From Sphingomonas sp. MA1305 (lineage in GTDB: Bacteria > Pseudomonadota > Alphaproteobacteria > Sphingomonadales > Sphingomonadaceae): a stretch of DNA of 64,000 bases. Positions 32,577 to 41,305 of the stretch are shown here, in pieces. Below the pieces are notes generated by a model that ran no database searches, was not told the DNA's origin, and saw nothing but the letters and a program-made list of their open reading frames with translations. The position numbers and the translations under genes are program-made. The DNA lies in the NCBI RefSeq assembly GCF_016107325.1, contig NZ_RCVT01000001.1, positions 1,488,001 through 1,552,000 of the forward strand, written 5' to 3'. Position 1 is the first letter of the stretch, and each line of letters begins with the position of its first letter.

Positions 32577-33992
32577 TTAGTCCCCCGTCAGGATGCGGTC
32601 GACCAGCTGTTTGACCGTCGGCACGAAGCCGTTCGAATAGAACGGGTCCTTCTTGAAATTATAGGCGGCGTGGCCGGCGAACATCAGATTGTTGTCGACG
32701 TCGCCGCCATGCGCGATGTCCTGCAGCGTCTTCTGGATGCAGAAGCTGCGCGGGTCGGCGAGCCGCCCGGTCGAGTTGGTCTCGGTGTCCGCCCAGCTCG
32801 AGAACAGGCATTGCGACAGACAGCCCATACAGTCGGCCTGATCCTTGCGGATTTCCTTGGCCTCCTCCGGCGTCACGAACACCAAGGTATTGTCCGGCGT
32901 CTTCAGCGCCATGGTAAAGCCGTGGCCGAACCATTCCCGTGCGCGCAGCAGGTCGCCGCGCGTCACCCAGAAATTCTTGCCCTTCACGCCGACGTCGAGC
33001 TGGAAGACGTGATCGCCCGCTTCCTGCGTGGAGAAGGCGATCTGCCGCTCCGACCGCGCCTCGAGCGCGCGCAGGAACGGATTGCGCACCGCCGACGAAT
33101 AGAAGCCGGTCGGCGAGAAGCGGTGCAGCAGCACGCCGCCTTCCTCGATCTGGGTCAGCTGCGCCTTCCACGCATCGGGGATCGGGCTTTCCTGCGTCAG
33201 CAGCGGGCGCGTGCCATATTGGAAGGCGATCGTGCCGAGCTCCGGATTGTCGATCCAGTCGTTCCAGTCGCGCAGATACCAGACGCCGCCGGCCATCACG
33301 ATCGGCGTCGTGTCGGGAATGCCGCCCTCGCGCATCGTCTCGCGCAATTCCTTGACGCGCGGATAGGGATCCTGCGGCTTCAGGGGGTCTTCGGCATTGG
33401 ACAGGCCGTTGTGGCCGCCAGCCAGCCAGGGGTCCTCATAGACCACCGCCGCCAGCCAGTCCGCGGCCTTGGAATAGGCGCGCTTCCACAGGGCGCGGAA
33501 GGCCCGGCCGGACGAGACGATCGGCAGGTAGCTGACCTGATAGGAGGCCGCGATCTCCGACAATTTGTAGGGCATGCCGGCGCCGCAGGTGACACCCGCC
33601 ACCAGCCCGCGGGTGCGCTCCAGCACGCCGTGCAGCACGCGCTGCGCGCCGCCCATCTCCCACAGCACGTTGATGTTGATCGCACCCTTGCCGCCGGCGA
33701 TGTCGAACGCGCGCTTGACCTGCTGCACCGCGCCCTCGATCGCATATTCGATCAGTTCCTCGTGCCGCTCGCGGCGGGTCAGCGCGCGATAGATCTGCGG
33801 AATGATCTTGCCGTCCGGGTCGTAGCTGTCGGCGTTGACCGCCGATACCGTGCCGATCCCGCCCGCCGCTGCCCAGGCACCGGCCGAGGCGTGATTGGTC
33901 GCCGCCACGCCCTTGCCGCCCTCGACGAGCGGCCAGACTTCGCGGCCATTATAGACGATCGGCTTCAGGCCCTTGAACACAGGAAACGGCAC
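32577..33992 (-). CDS. Nitronate monooxygenase-like NAD(P)H-dependent flavin oxidoreductase
   Basis: A 471-residue FMN-dependent TIM-barrel protein of the 2-nitropropane dioxygenase family. Visible features are TNHASAGAWAAAGGIGTVS, GLVAGVTCGAGMPYKL, PIVMAGGVWYLRDW and ELGTIAFQYGTRPLLTQESP. A C-terminal extension with Cys (DCMGCLSQCLFSSWA) is typical of a long alphaproteobacterial subgroup. The substrate is uncertain. The frame opens with GTG at 33992; a second GTG 15 bases in (encoding MFKGLKPI) lies 11 bases after GAGAGG and may be the real start. Confidence 0.85.
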   Translation of the reverse strand: MPFPVFKGLKPIVYNGREVWPLVEGGKGVAATNHASAGAWAAAGGIGTVSAVNADSYDPDGKIIPQIYRALTRRERHEELIEYAIEGAVQQVKRAFDIAGGKGAININVLWEMGGAQRVLHGVLERTRGLVAGVTCGAGMPYKLSEIAASYQVSYLPIVSSGRAFRALWKRAYSKAADWLAAVVYEDPWLAGGHNGLSNAEDPLKPQDPYPRVKELRETMREGGIPDTTPIVMAGGVWYLRDWNDWIDNPELGTIAFQYGTRPLLTQESPIPDAWKAQLTQIEEGGVLLHRFSPTGFYSSAVRNPFLRALEARSERQIAFSTQEAGDHVFQLDVGVKGKNFWVTRGDLLRAREWFGHGFTMALKTPDNTLVFVTPEEAKEIRKDQADCMGCLSQCLFSSWADTETNSTGRLADPRSFCIQKTLQDIAHGGDVDNNLMFAGHAAYNFKKDPFYSNGFVPTVKQLVDRILTGD

Positions 33993-34221
33993 CTCTCAGG
34001 GATAATCCGCGAGCCTATATCCGAAAGTTCCGGCGATGCGAAGAAATTGCGCTACCGTGGCAGATAAGACGCAGTGCCAGACGGCGGCGGATCGCGATGA
34101 CGCTCTGCAAATGCCGTGGCATGATTCGCCGGTCCGCAGCAGCGCGACCTCGCGGCGCCGGGCCGCGCCACTCTCCTTGGCCGACGACGGCCGGCGCGGA
34201 ACCGGCCGGGCCCATCGGCCA

Positions 34222-34244
34222 CCCCGGCGCTCGCCGGGATGACC
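34222..34244. repeat. Single REP-like palindrome
   Basis: CCCCGGCG-CT-CGCCGGG followed by ATGACC has the same shape and 3' tail (GGGATGAC) as the right arms of the two paired repeats. It lies 26 bases beyond the 3' end of the 44-residue membrane protein gene. The remainder of 33993-34269 shows no credible gene. Confidence 0.5.
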
Positions 34245-34269
34245 GGTATCGGTCGTTCAGATCGTCAGT

Positions 34270-34404
34270 TCAGCGTATGATCGCCTCGCCGATCAGGATG
34301 ACGCCGTCCGCCATCACCTTGGCAAGGCCGGTCGCGGCGACCATCAGCGCGGTCGCGACCACCGCCACCACGCCATATTCTCCGACATGTTTGATCGTAG
34401 TCAT
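34270..34404 (-). CDS. 44-residue small membrane protein
   Basis: ATG at 34404 encodes a 44-residue peptide with a polar start (MTTIKHVGEYG), a hydrophobic helix (VVAVVATALMVAATGLAKVM) and an amphipathic end (ADGVILIGEAIIR). A ribosome site GGAGAGGA lies 6 bases upstream, and a CCGGG/CCCGG hairpin stands at 34443-34456 in the leader. I do not recognise the family. The gap 34405-34736 upstream of it holds only this leader; nothing else is seen there. Confidence 0.6.
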   Translation of the reverse strand: MTTIKHVGEYGVVAVVATALMVAATGLAKVMADGVILIGEAIIR

Positions 34405-34736
34405 GGCCCATCCTCTCCAAAAGGAGCCGGGCCCACGTGTATCCGGGGTGTCCCGGCGCGAGAATGATGAACCTTTTTCGGCCGAATGCAAGACAATCCG
34501 TCATTGCGCTGCAGCAAGGTTGCCGGGGCAACCACTTGTCGCCCTTTGACGCCAAGCATAGCGCCGGTACTGGCTTGCATCGGAAAGACGCCGAGAACTT
34601 ATGATCGCAGTAAAGACAGCAAAGATGACCGATGCCGCTTCGACAGGTGCAGCCGCCTAAGGGGTTCCGCGTCCGACGCTGATCTAGCCATGACAACTTT
34701 CCGCGGCCAGAACGCGCATCGCGAGCAAGCGCGCGT

Positions 34737-35873
34737 TCAGCCGAACACCCCGGGTTGGCCGAGCGCATTGGCGTAGAGCGCCTTGTACCGCACGATCATC
34801 ACGTCTTCGTCGAATTCGGCCCGTGCCTTCGCCTGATTGGCCGCGCCGACCCGCGCGCGCAGGTCCGCGTCGGCGACCAGCGGCCGCAAGGCGTCGCGCA
34901 GCCGCACCTCGTCCATCCCCTCGGCGATGAACGGCAGGTTTTCCGCCGCCACCATCTGCTTCAGATCACCGACCGGTGTGCTGGCCACGGGCAGGCCCGC
35001 CGCCATCGCTTCGATGACGCTGATCGGCTGTTGCTCGCTGCGCGACGACAGCGCGACGATGTCGAAGGAGCGCAGAAAGCGGTAGGGCCGGTCGAGGAAG
35101 CCCGGCATCACCAACCGGTCGGTCAGCGCCATCCGCGCCGCCGCCTGCGCGATCGCCTCGCGCTCCGGCCCCTCACCGACGATGACCAGCCGCACCCGCT
35201 GCGGCAGGCCACCGCATGCGCGGAGCAGCATCGGCAGGTCCTTGACCTCGCGCAGCCCGGCGAGCGCGCCGATCACCACCTCCTGCGCGTTGCGGACGAA
35301 GCCGGGAATGGCGCGCGGATCGGGCTTGGCGGCATAGGCGTCGGTCGCGATGCCGTTGGCGATCCGGTAGACGCGCGCGCGCGGCTGCTTCCAGGTCCGC
35401 AGCGCGATGTCCTCCAGCACGAAGGACGGCACGACCAAAGCATTGGCGGCGGCCAGCGCCACCCGGCGGTACATGTTGCGCTCCACCTTCAGCCCGCCGG
35501 CCTCGTCGGCGTTGAAGCCGTCCTCGTGATGGATCAGCGGCGGCGCGCCCTTGGCGAACACCCGGCGCGCCATCACGCCGTCGATCGCCCCCCAATTGTA
35601 GGTCAGCACCAGATCGAAGCCGCGCATGAACCGCGCCAGCGCCTCGTAGCGTGCGACCGATGGCCGCCCGGTCAGCGCCGGCGCGTCCTGCGCGATTTCG
35701 TAGCGGATGCCCTTGGCGATTGCCGCGCGCGCGCCGAGCTGGTCGGGCACGCTCGACACGATGACGTGGCGCGCGGTGTCGCCGAAGGCGTTCATCAGCC
35801 GCACCGCCCGCGCTTCCTTGCCACCGAGGTTGAAGCTGGAATGCAGGTGCAGGATGCGGATCGGGCGGGCCAT
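34737..35873 (-). CDS. Glycosyltransferase, GT4 family
   Basis: A 378-residue GT-B fold protein. The N-terminal domain starts IRILHLHSSFNLGGKEARAV, with the acceptor-side GGKE loop. The C-terminal donor-binding domain has LRLVIVGEGPEREA-like strand VRLVIVGEGPEREA and the EX7E region SRSEQQPISVIEAMAAGLPVAST. It likely transfers a sugar from a nucleotide donor in exopolysaccharide or glycolipid synthesis. No polysaccharide cluster adjoins it. It is downstream of the DUF418 gene on the same strand, 61 bases apart. Confidence 0.85.
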   Translation of the reverse strand: MARPIRILHLHSSFNLGGKEARAVRLMNAFGDTARHVIVSSVPDQLGARAAIAKGIRYEIAQDAPALTGRPSVARYEALARFMRGFDLVLTYNWGAIDGVMARRVFAKGAPPLIHHEDGFNADEAGGLKVERNMYRRVALAAANALVVPSFVLEDIALRTWKQPRARVYRIANGIATDAYAAKPDPRAIPGFVRNAQEVVIGALAGLREVKDLPMLLRACGGLPQRVRLVIVGEGPEREAIAQAAARMALTDRLVMPGFLDRPYRFLRSFDIVALSSRSEQQPISVIEAMAAGLPVASTPVGDLKQMVAAENLPFIAEGMDEVRLRDALRPLVADADLRARVGAANQAKARAEFDEDVMIVRYKALYANALGQPGVFG

Positions 35874-35934
35874 GATGCGGTCCCTTAGCCGAGCCGCGTC
35901 CGATTGCCCAAGCCTCTGCGCAAAGCGGCCCGGA

Positions 35935-37272
35935 TCACGCCAGCGCCGGCACTATCGGCTTCGCCGACACCCGGCGGAACGGCAGCCGCCGCCCCTCGAC
36001 GATCGACCGCCAGGCCCATTCCACCGGCGCGATACGGAAACGGCGCAGGTAGAGGTTGGCGGCGACCAGCAGCAGCAGGTCGACCGCCACCGACAGCGCC
36101 ATCAGCGCCGCCCAGCCGAATTGGCCGTACAGGCCCAGCCCGAACGGTGGGAACAGCAGCCACGACATGATGATCGTCTGGCAGACGTAGAGGGTCAGCG
36201 CGGTCCGCCCCGCCGCGACGAACGGCCGCATCAGCGCGCTGCCCGCCAGCAGGTTGATCGCGCCGAGATGCCCCAAGGTCATCAGGATGCGCGCGCCCTC
36301 ATAGGTCGCCCAGCCGATATGCGGCTGGCCGTCGAAGCGCATCATCGCCAGCGTCGCCGCCAGCCGCAGGCCACCGCCGATTAGCCAGCCGGTCGCCGTC
36401 ATCCCCCAGTAGAAGCGCCGGCTGCGGCCGCCCTGCAGGATGCCGAGCTTGAACAGCGCCGCGCCGATCAGCATCACCGACGCCGCCTCCCAGATCGCGC
36501 CGATCTCCATCGCGCCCAGCCGCTCGCGGTTCATCGCCCATTGCCCGCGCACCCATTGCCATGGCGTGCCGCGACCATAGGCATCCTCGGCGACGATCTT
36601 CGCCTGCATCTCCGCCTTGTTCCTGGCGCGCTGCGCCGCGCGCTTGCGGATGTCGGCGAGCATCGTCGTCTGCGCCTTGGTCAGCGTCTGCCCCGCCGCC
36701 AGCTTACCGGTCAGTTCGATCCGCTGCGTCTCGCTGGCATGGGTATAGACGATCCCGACCGTGCCGCCGACCGCATTGAGCGCGGTCAGCAACAGTCCGA
36801 TCGTCAGCAGCCAGCGCGCCGCCAGCCCGCGGAAGGCACAGGCAACCATCGCCGCCACCGCATAGGTGTGGAGGATGTCGCCCGGCCACAGCAGCAGGAA
36901 CATGTGCGCCATGCCGAACAGCCACAGCACCAGATTGCGCCAGCCATAGCGCTTCAGCACGCCCCAGCGCCCCTCGGCCATGCACGCCATCCGGTCGGTC
37001 AGGATCAGCATGCCGGCCCCGAACAGCATTTCGAGCAGGCAGCGGGCCGTGCCGTCCGCGAGAACGTTGCGCAGCAGCCAGGCCGCCCGGTCGAGCCAGG
37101 TCCAGCCCAGATGCCGCACCTCCGCCCCCGAGGCGGTCATGGACGCGCCCATGTCGTTGACGTTCATGAACAGGATGCCGAGGATCGCCACCCCGCGCGC
37201 GATGTCGAGCACCGGAATGCGCGGCGCGCCATCCGGCTCCACCGCCCCGCCCGCAATCACGTCCGTCGCCAT
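35935..37272 (-). CDS. DUF418 family membrane protein
   Basis: A 445-residue polytopic protein with about ten transmembrane segments. The N-terminus (RIPVLDIARGVAILGILFMNV) and the C-terminal block (GRTALTLYVCQTIIMSWLLFPPFGLGLYG) are the DUF418/YeiB signatures, related to acyltransferase-3 membrane proteins. Its substrate is unknown. A long hydrophilic loop (about residues 180-235) contains KAQTTMLADIRKRAAQRARN. It lies 54 bases downstream of the alpha/beta hydrolase gene, with a palindrome between. Confidence 0.85.
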   Translation of the reverse strand: MATDVIAGGAVEPDGAPRIPVLDIARGVAILGILFMNVNDMGASMTASGAEVRHLGWTWLDRAAWLLRNVLADGTARCLLEMLFGAGMLILTDRMACMAEGRWGVLKRYGWRNLVLWLFGMAHMFLLLWPGDILHTYAVAAMVACAFRGLAARWLLTIGLLLTALNAVGGTVGIVYTHASETQRIELTGKLAAGQTLTKAQTTMLADIRKRAAQRARNKAEMQAKIVAEDAYGRGTPWQWVRGQWAMNRERLGAMEIGAIWEAASVMLIGAALFKLGILQGGRSRRFYWGMTATGWLIGGGLRLAATLAMMRFDGQPHIGWATYEGARILMTLGHLGAINLLAGSALMRPFVAAGRTALTLYVCQTIIMSWLLFPPFGLGLYGQFGWAALMALSVAVDLLLLVAANLYLRRFRIAPVEWAWRSIVEGRRLPFRRVSAKPIVPALA

Positions 37273-37304
37273 CCGCCCGTTCCCCGATTTCCCGTGAACG
37301 GGTG

Positions 37305-37317
37305 TATCAGTCTGATA
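37305..37317. promoter_or_regulatory. Palindrome TATCAGTCTGATA, possible operator
   Basis: A perfect 13-base palindrome in the short gap upstream of the DUF418 gene. On the minus strand it overlaps TATTAT, which could be a -10, though no good -35 is present. Dimeric repressors of the TetR or GntR type use such sites; the regulator is not known. Confidence 0.35.
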
Positions 37318-37326
37318 ATACGCTGT

Positions 37327-38181
37327 CTATGCGACCTGGGCCAGCAGCCGGTCGATCGGCTGCCGCAAGCCCTCTTCGCCCAGCGTCGGCGCGTGGCCGA
37401 TGCCGGGCAGGGTGACCAGCTCTGCGCGGTCGAGCGCCGCGACCATCCGTTCCGCGACCGACGCCGCCAGCACGTCGGACCGCTCGCCTCGCACCAGCAG
37501 CGTCGGCACGTCGCGCAGATGCGCCAGCGCCGCCCACAGATCGGGCGGCGCGGCATTGCCCGGCGCGCGAAACGGCTCGGCGATTTTCAGGTCGTAGTCG
37601 GGTACGATCCGCCCGCTGCTGGTCAGCCGGTACAGCCTTTTGGCCATCGCCAGCCAATCCTCGATCTGCCAGTCGGGATAGACGTCGGCGTTCGAGTCCC
37701 AGACGCTGCGCGCCGCGTGCATCCAGGTCGGACAGCTGCCGCCCTTGCCGACATAGCCGCGGATGCGGGCAAGGCCGGCGGGGTCGATCTCCGGCCCGAC
37801 GTCGTTGATCAGCGCCGCGGCGATGTTCGCGCCCGCCGCCGCCAGCAACATGGTGACGATCCCGCCCAAGGAGGTGCCGATTGCCACGAAGCGGTCGATG
37901 CCCTGCTCGGCGAGCAGCGCCTGCACGTCCGCGACATAGGTCTGCGGCACGTAGCTCATCGGGTCCTTGGCATATTCGCTGCGCCCGCGACCGCGGAAAT
38001 CGACCGCCAGCACGCGCCACGCCCCCGCCAGGCGCGTCGCCAGCGCATCATAGTCGCGGGCGTTGCGGGTCAGGCCGGGAAAGCAGAGGATCGGCGGCTT
38101 GGCCGCATCCCCCGGATAATCGCGATAATGCAGCTTCAGCCCGTCGGCGGACATCCAGTAGCAGTTTTGATACGCCTTCAT
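37327..38181 (-). CDS. Alpha/beta hydrolase
   Basis: A 284-residue serine hydrolase. The nucleophile elbow is IGTSLGGI, the oxyanion region ILCFPGLTRNARDY, the acid probably Asp in GERSDVLA and the His in GIGHAPTL. The substrate is unknown; esterase or epoxide hydrolase-like chemistry is possible. The start at 38181 (MKAYQNCYWMS) was preferred over ATG 38217, which would begin 3 bases from the divergent selO start. It leads into the DUF418 gene. Confidence 0.83.
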   Translation of the reverse strand: MKAYQNCYWMSADGLKLHYRDYPGDAAKPPILCFPGLTRNARDYDALATRLAGAWRVLAVDFRGRGRSEYAKDPMSYVPQTYVADVQALLAEQGIDRFVAIGTSLGGIVTMLLAAAGANIAAALINDVGPEIDPAGLARIRGYVGKGGSCPTWMHAARSVWDSNADVYPDWQIEDWLAMAKRLYRLTSSGRIVPDYDLKIAEPFRAPGNAAPPDLWAALAHLRDVPTLLVRGERSDVLAASVAERMVAALDRAELVTLPGIGHAPTLGEEGLRQPIDRLLAQVA

Positions 38182-38219
38182 GCCTTGCGCCCCCGGAGTC
38201 GCGGCCTCCATATCCACGC

Positions 38220-39578
38220 ATGCCCCCTGCCCCGCAAGCCTATCGCCCCGCCACCGCCCTGCTCGATCTCGGGCCGACCTTCTGGGACCCGGTCGAGGCC
38301 GCGAACTTCCCCGGGACGATCGTGCGGTATCGCAACGACCGCGCCGCGGCGGAGGTCGGCCTGGCCGATCTCAACGACGCCGAATGGGTGCGGCACTTCG
38401 GGCGCTTCGCACCGTTGCCGGGCACGCTGCCGCAACCGCTGGCGCTACGCTATCACGGCCATCAGTTCCGCTCCTACAATCCCGACATCGGCGACGGCCG
38501 CGGCTTCACCTTCGCACAAGTCCACGACCGTGCCGGCCGGCTGATGGACCTCGGCACCAAGGGGTCCGGCCAGACTCCCTACAGCCGCTTTGGCGACGGA
38601 CGCCTGACGCTGAAGGGCGGCGTGCGCGAGATCCTCGCGACCGAGATGCTCGAGGCGCTCAACGTGCCGACCAGCCGCACGCTGTCGCTGATCGAGACGG
38701 GCGAGGAGCTGGTCCGCGGCGACGAGCCTTCGCCGACCCGCTCGGCGGTGCTGGTCCGGCTCAGCCACGGCCATATCCGCATCGGCACCTTCCAGCGGCT
38801 CGCCTATCATCAGGACGAGGACGCGATGCGGGCGCTCGTCGGCTACGTCCTGCGCCGGCTCTACGGCGAGGAGTCCGACGATCCGATCCGCCTGCTCGAC
38901 CATGTCGTGCGCCGCACCGCGACGCTCGCGGCGCGCTACATGGCGGCCGGCTTCGTCCACGGCGTGCTCAATTCGGACAACATCAACGTCACCGGCGAGA
39001 GCTTCGACTATGGCCCATGGCGGTTCGCCCCCACGTGGGATCCCGGCTTCACGGCCGCCTATTTCGACCAGACCGGCCTTTATGCCTTCGGCCGCCAGCC
39101 GGAGGCGATCCATTGGGACGTGATGCAGCTCGCCGCCTCGCTCAGGCTGGTGGCGGAGAGCGAGCCGCTGATCGACACGCTGCAGACCTTCGCGTCCCAT
39201 TACCAGCCGGCGATCGCCGACGCCTTGCTCTGGCGGCTCGGCGTCGTGCCGCGCGGCGCGGAGCCGGACCGCGCCTTGGTCCAGACGCTCGAACGCGCGC
39301 TTCGTACCACCGCCGCTCCGCTCGACCGCACCTTCTTCGATCTGTTCGGCGGTACCGTGCCGGCGAGCTACGATGCCGCCTGGGACGAATTGCGCGCCGC
39401 ACTCGCCGATTATCGGCCGCGCAAATCCCGCGACCATCCCTATTGGCAGGGCGAACCCTGTGCGATGCTGATCGACGAGGTCGAGGCGATCTGGGCACCG
39501 ATCGCGGACAGCGACGACTGGTCGCGCGTCCACGCCAAGGTCGACGCGATCCGCCGGATGGGCGAAGCGCTGGCTTGA
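38220..39578 (+). CDS. selO: Protein adenylyltransferase SelO (YdiU family)
   Basis: A 452-residue pseudokinase-fold AMPylator that transfers AMP to Ser, Thr or Tyr of target proteins. Visible are the nucleotide loop KGSGQTPYSRFGDGRLTLKG, the helix REILATEMLEALNVPTSRTL and the metal-binding NSDN segment (VLNSDNINVTGESFDYGPW). Family members of Escherichia coli are about 478 residues and carry a C-terminal Cys or Sec; no terminal Cys is seen here (end EALA). It is divergent from the hydrolase gene. Confidence 0.92.
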   Translation: MPPAPQAYRPATALLDLGPTFWDPVEAANFPGTIVRYRNDRAAAEVGLADLNDAEWVRHFGRFAPLPGTLPQPLALRYHGHQFRSYNPDIGDGRGFTFAQVHDRAGRLMDLGTKGSGQTPYSRFGDGRLTLKGGVREILATEMLEALNVPTSRTLSLIETGEELVRGDEPSPTRSAVLVRLSHGHIRIGTFQRLAYHQDEDAMRALVGYVLRRLYGEESDDPIRLLDHVVRRTATLAARYMAAGFVHGVLNSDNINVTGESFDYGPWRFAPTWDPGFTAAYFDQTGLYAFGRQPEAIHWDVMQLAASLRLVAESEPLIDTLQTFASHYQPAIADALLWRLGVVPRGAEPDRALVQTLERALRTTAAPLDRTFFDLFGGTVPASYDAAWDELRAALADYRPRKSRDHPYWQGEPCAMLIDEVEAIWAPIADSDDWSRVHAKVDAIRRMGEALA

Positions 39579-39598
39579 GGTGCCGTTCCAGCCAAGAC

Positions 39599-39694
39599 GT
39601 CCTTCCCGCGAAGGCGGGAAGCCAGACGCGCAGGTCAGTCGATTGCCCGCATCGTTTGCGTCTCTGGATCCCCGCCTGCGCGGGGATGACGATG
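39599..39694. repeat. REP-like paired palindrome, copy 2
   Basis: CTTCCCGC/GGCGGGAAG on the left and ATCCCCGC/GCGGGGAT followed by GACGA on the right, with an internal spacer different from copy 1 at 5136-5234. It follows selO. The remainder of the 230-base gap to astD holds no recognisable gene. Confidence 0.75.
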
Positions 39695-39809
39695 GTGGGT
39701 AGCGCTCTCCCCCGGGCAACCTTCCCCAACCCGGGACACCCCGCCCCACACCCACCTTGCCGCCATGCCGCCCATCCCCTAACCGACATCGCTTGAGCGA
39801 GAGAGGTTT

Positions 39810-41219
39810 ATGAGCGAGATCATCTCCCACGAACCGGCGACGGGCGCGGAGCTGTGGCGCGGCGCGATCGGCGACGTCGATGCGGAGGTCGCCGCCGCGC
39901 GCAGCGGCTGGGCACCCTGGGCCGCGCAGCCGCTGGCGGTGCGGATCGAGACGATGCGCCGCTTCGCCAATGTCGTACGCCAGCGCCACGACGAGTTCAG
40001 CGAACTGCTCGCCCGCGAAACCGGCAAGCCGTTGTGGGAAGCGCGTACCGAGATTGACACGGTGATCGCCAAGGTCGACATCTCGGTCACCGCTTATGCC
40101 GAGCGCACCGCGCAGCGCCGTCTCGATTCCCCAATGGGCAGCCGCATGGCGCTGCGTCACAAGCCGCATGGCGTGCTCGCGGTGCTCGGCCCCTATAATT
40201 TTCCCGCGCATCTGCCCAACGGCCACATCGTCCCCGCCCTGCTCGCCGGCAATGCGATCGTGTTCAAGCCGTCGGAAAAGACCCCGGCGACCGGCGCCTT
40301 TCTGATCGACTGCTACCGCGCCGCCGGCGTGCCGGCGGAATGCGCGCGCGTCGTCATCGGCGGCCCTGCGGAGGGCAAGGCGCTCGCCGATCATCCCGAC
40401 ATCGACGGCCTGCTGTTCACCGGCTCGGCGCGCACCGGCATCGCGCTCAACCGCGCCTTCGCCGCCAAGCCGGAGAAGATCCTGGCGCTGGAGATGGGCG
40501 GCAACAATCCGATCATCGTCTGGGACACGCCCGACCTGCACGCCGCCGCGGTGCTGGTCATCCAATCCGCCTTCACCACCGCGGGTCAGCGCTGCACCGC
40601 CGCGCGCCGCCTGATCGTCGACAGCAAGCTCTACGATCCGCTGATCGACACGATCAACCAGATGGTCGGCCGGCTGATCGTCGGCAGCCCGTTCGACGAT
40701 CCGCAGCCGTTCATGGGCCCGGTGATCGACAATGCCACCGCCGACATGCTCACCGAGAGCTTCCTCGCGCTGCTGATGCGCGGCGGCCGGCCGATCCGCC
40801 ATCTGGAACGCCTGTCGGACGACAAGCCGTTCCTGATGCCGGCGATGATCGACACCACCGACATGGCGGAACGCCCCGACATCGAATTGTTCGGCCCGAT
40901 CCTGCAGGTGATCCGCACCGACGATTTCGACGCCGCGATCGCCGAGGCGAACAACACCCGTTACGGCCTCTCCGCCTCGCTGATCAGCCAGACGCCGGCG
41001 CTCTACGACCGGTTCTGGGCCAATGTCCGCGCCGGCATCGTCAACTGGAACCGCCCGACCAACGGCGCCAGCTCCGCCGCCCCGTTCGGCGGCATCGGCT
41101 GGTCTGGCAACCACCGGCCCAGCGCCTATTACGCTGCCGATTATTGCGCCTATCCGGTGGTCAGCAACGAGGCGGACGCGGCCCGGGCGAATATTGGCAT
41201 CGGCCTGCGCGACGCGTGA
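39810..41219 (+). CDS. astD: Succinylglutamate-semialdehyde dehydrogenase
   Basis: A 469-residue NAD-dependent aldehyde dehydrogenase. AstD hallmarks are GPYNFPAHLPNGHIVPALL, ALEMGGNNP (catalytic Glu) and TTAGQRCTAARR (catalytic Cys), with the C-terminal NWNRPTNGASSAAPFGGIG. The enzyme performs the fourth step of the arginine succinyltransferase pathway, oxidising N-succinylglutamate semialdehyde. No other ast gene is in this window, so it is either separated from its pathway or uses another semialdehyde. Confidence 0.88.
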   Translation: MSEIISHEPATGAELWRGAIGDVDAEVAAARSGWAPWAAQPLAVRIETMRRFANVVRQRHDEFSELLARETGKPLWEARTEIDTVIAKVDISVTAYAERTAQRRLDSPMGSRMALRHKPHGVLAVLGPYNFPAHLPNGHIVPALLAGNAIVFKPSEKTPATGAFLIDCYRAAGVPAECARVVIGGPAEGKALADHPDIDGLLFTGSARTGIALNRAFAAKPEKILALEMGGNNPIIVWDTPDLHAAAVLVIQSAFTTAGQRCTAARRLIVDSKLYDPLIDTINQMVGRLIVGSPFDDPQPFMGPVIDNATADMLTESFLALLMRGGRPIRHLERLSDDKPFLMPAMIDTTDMAERPDIELFGPILQVIRTDDFDAAIAEANNTRYGLSASLISQTPALYDRFWANVRAGIVNWNRPTNGASSAAPFGGIGWSGNHRPSAYYAADYCAYPVVSNEADAARANIGIGLRDA

Positions 41220-41305
41220 CCTGAGGCTTCGCGCAAGTTCGGCTACCCCATTGGAAAGCATCCCTGCATTGCCCGGTCGGGCGGTGCGGCCCATTTCCCA
41301 ACATC

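Noticed and set aside
34036..34242. 68-codon plus-strand frame
   Set aside because: Arg/Pro/Ser-rich, includes a REP palindrome and has no ribosome site.
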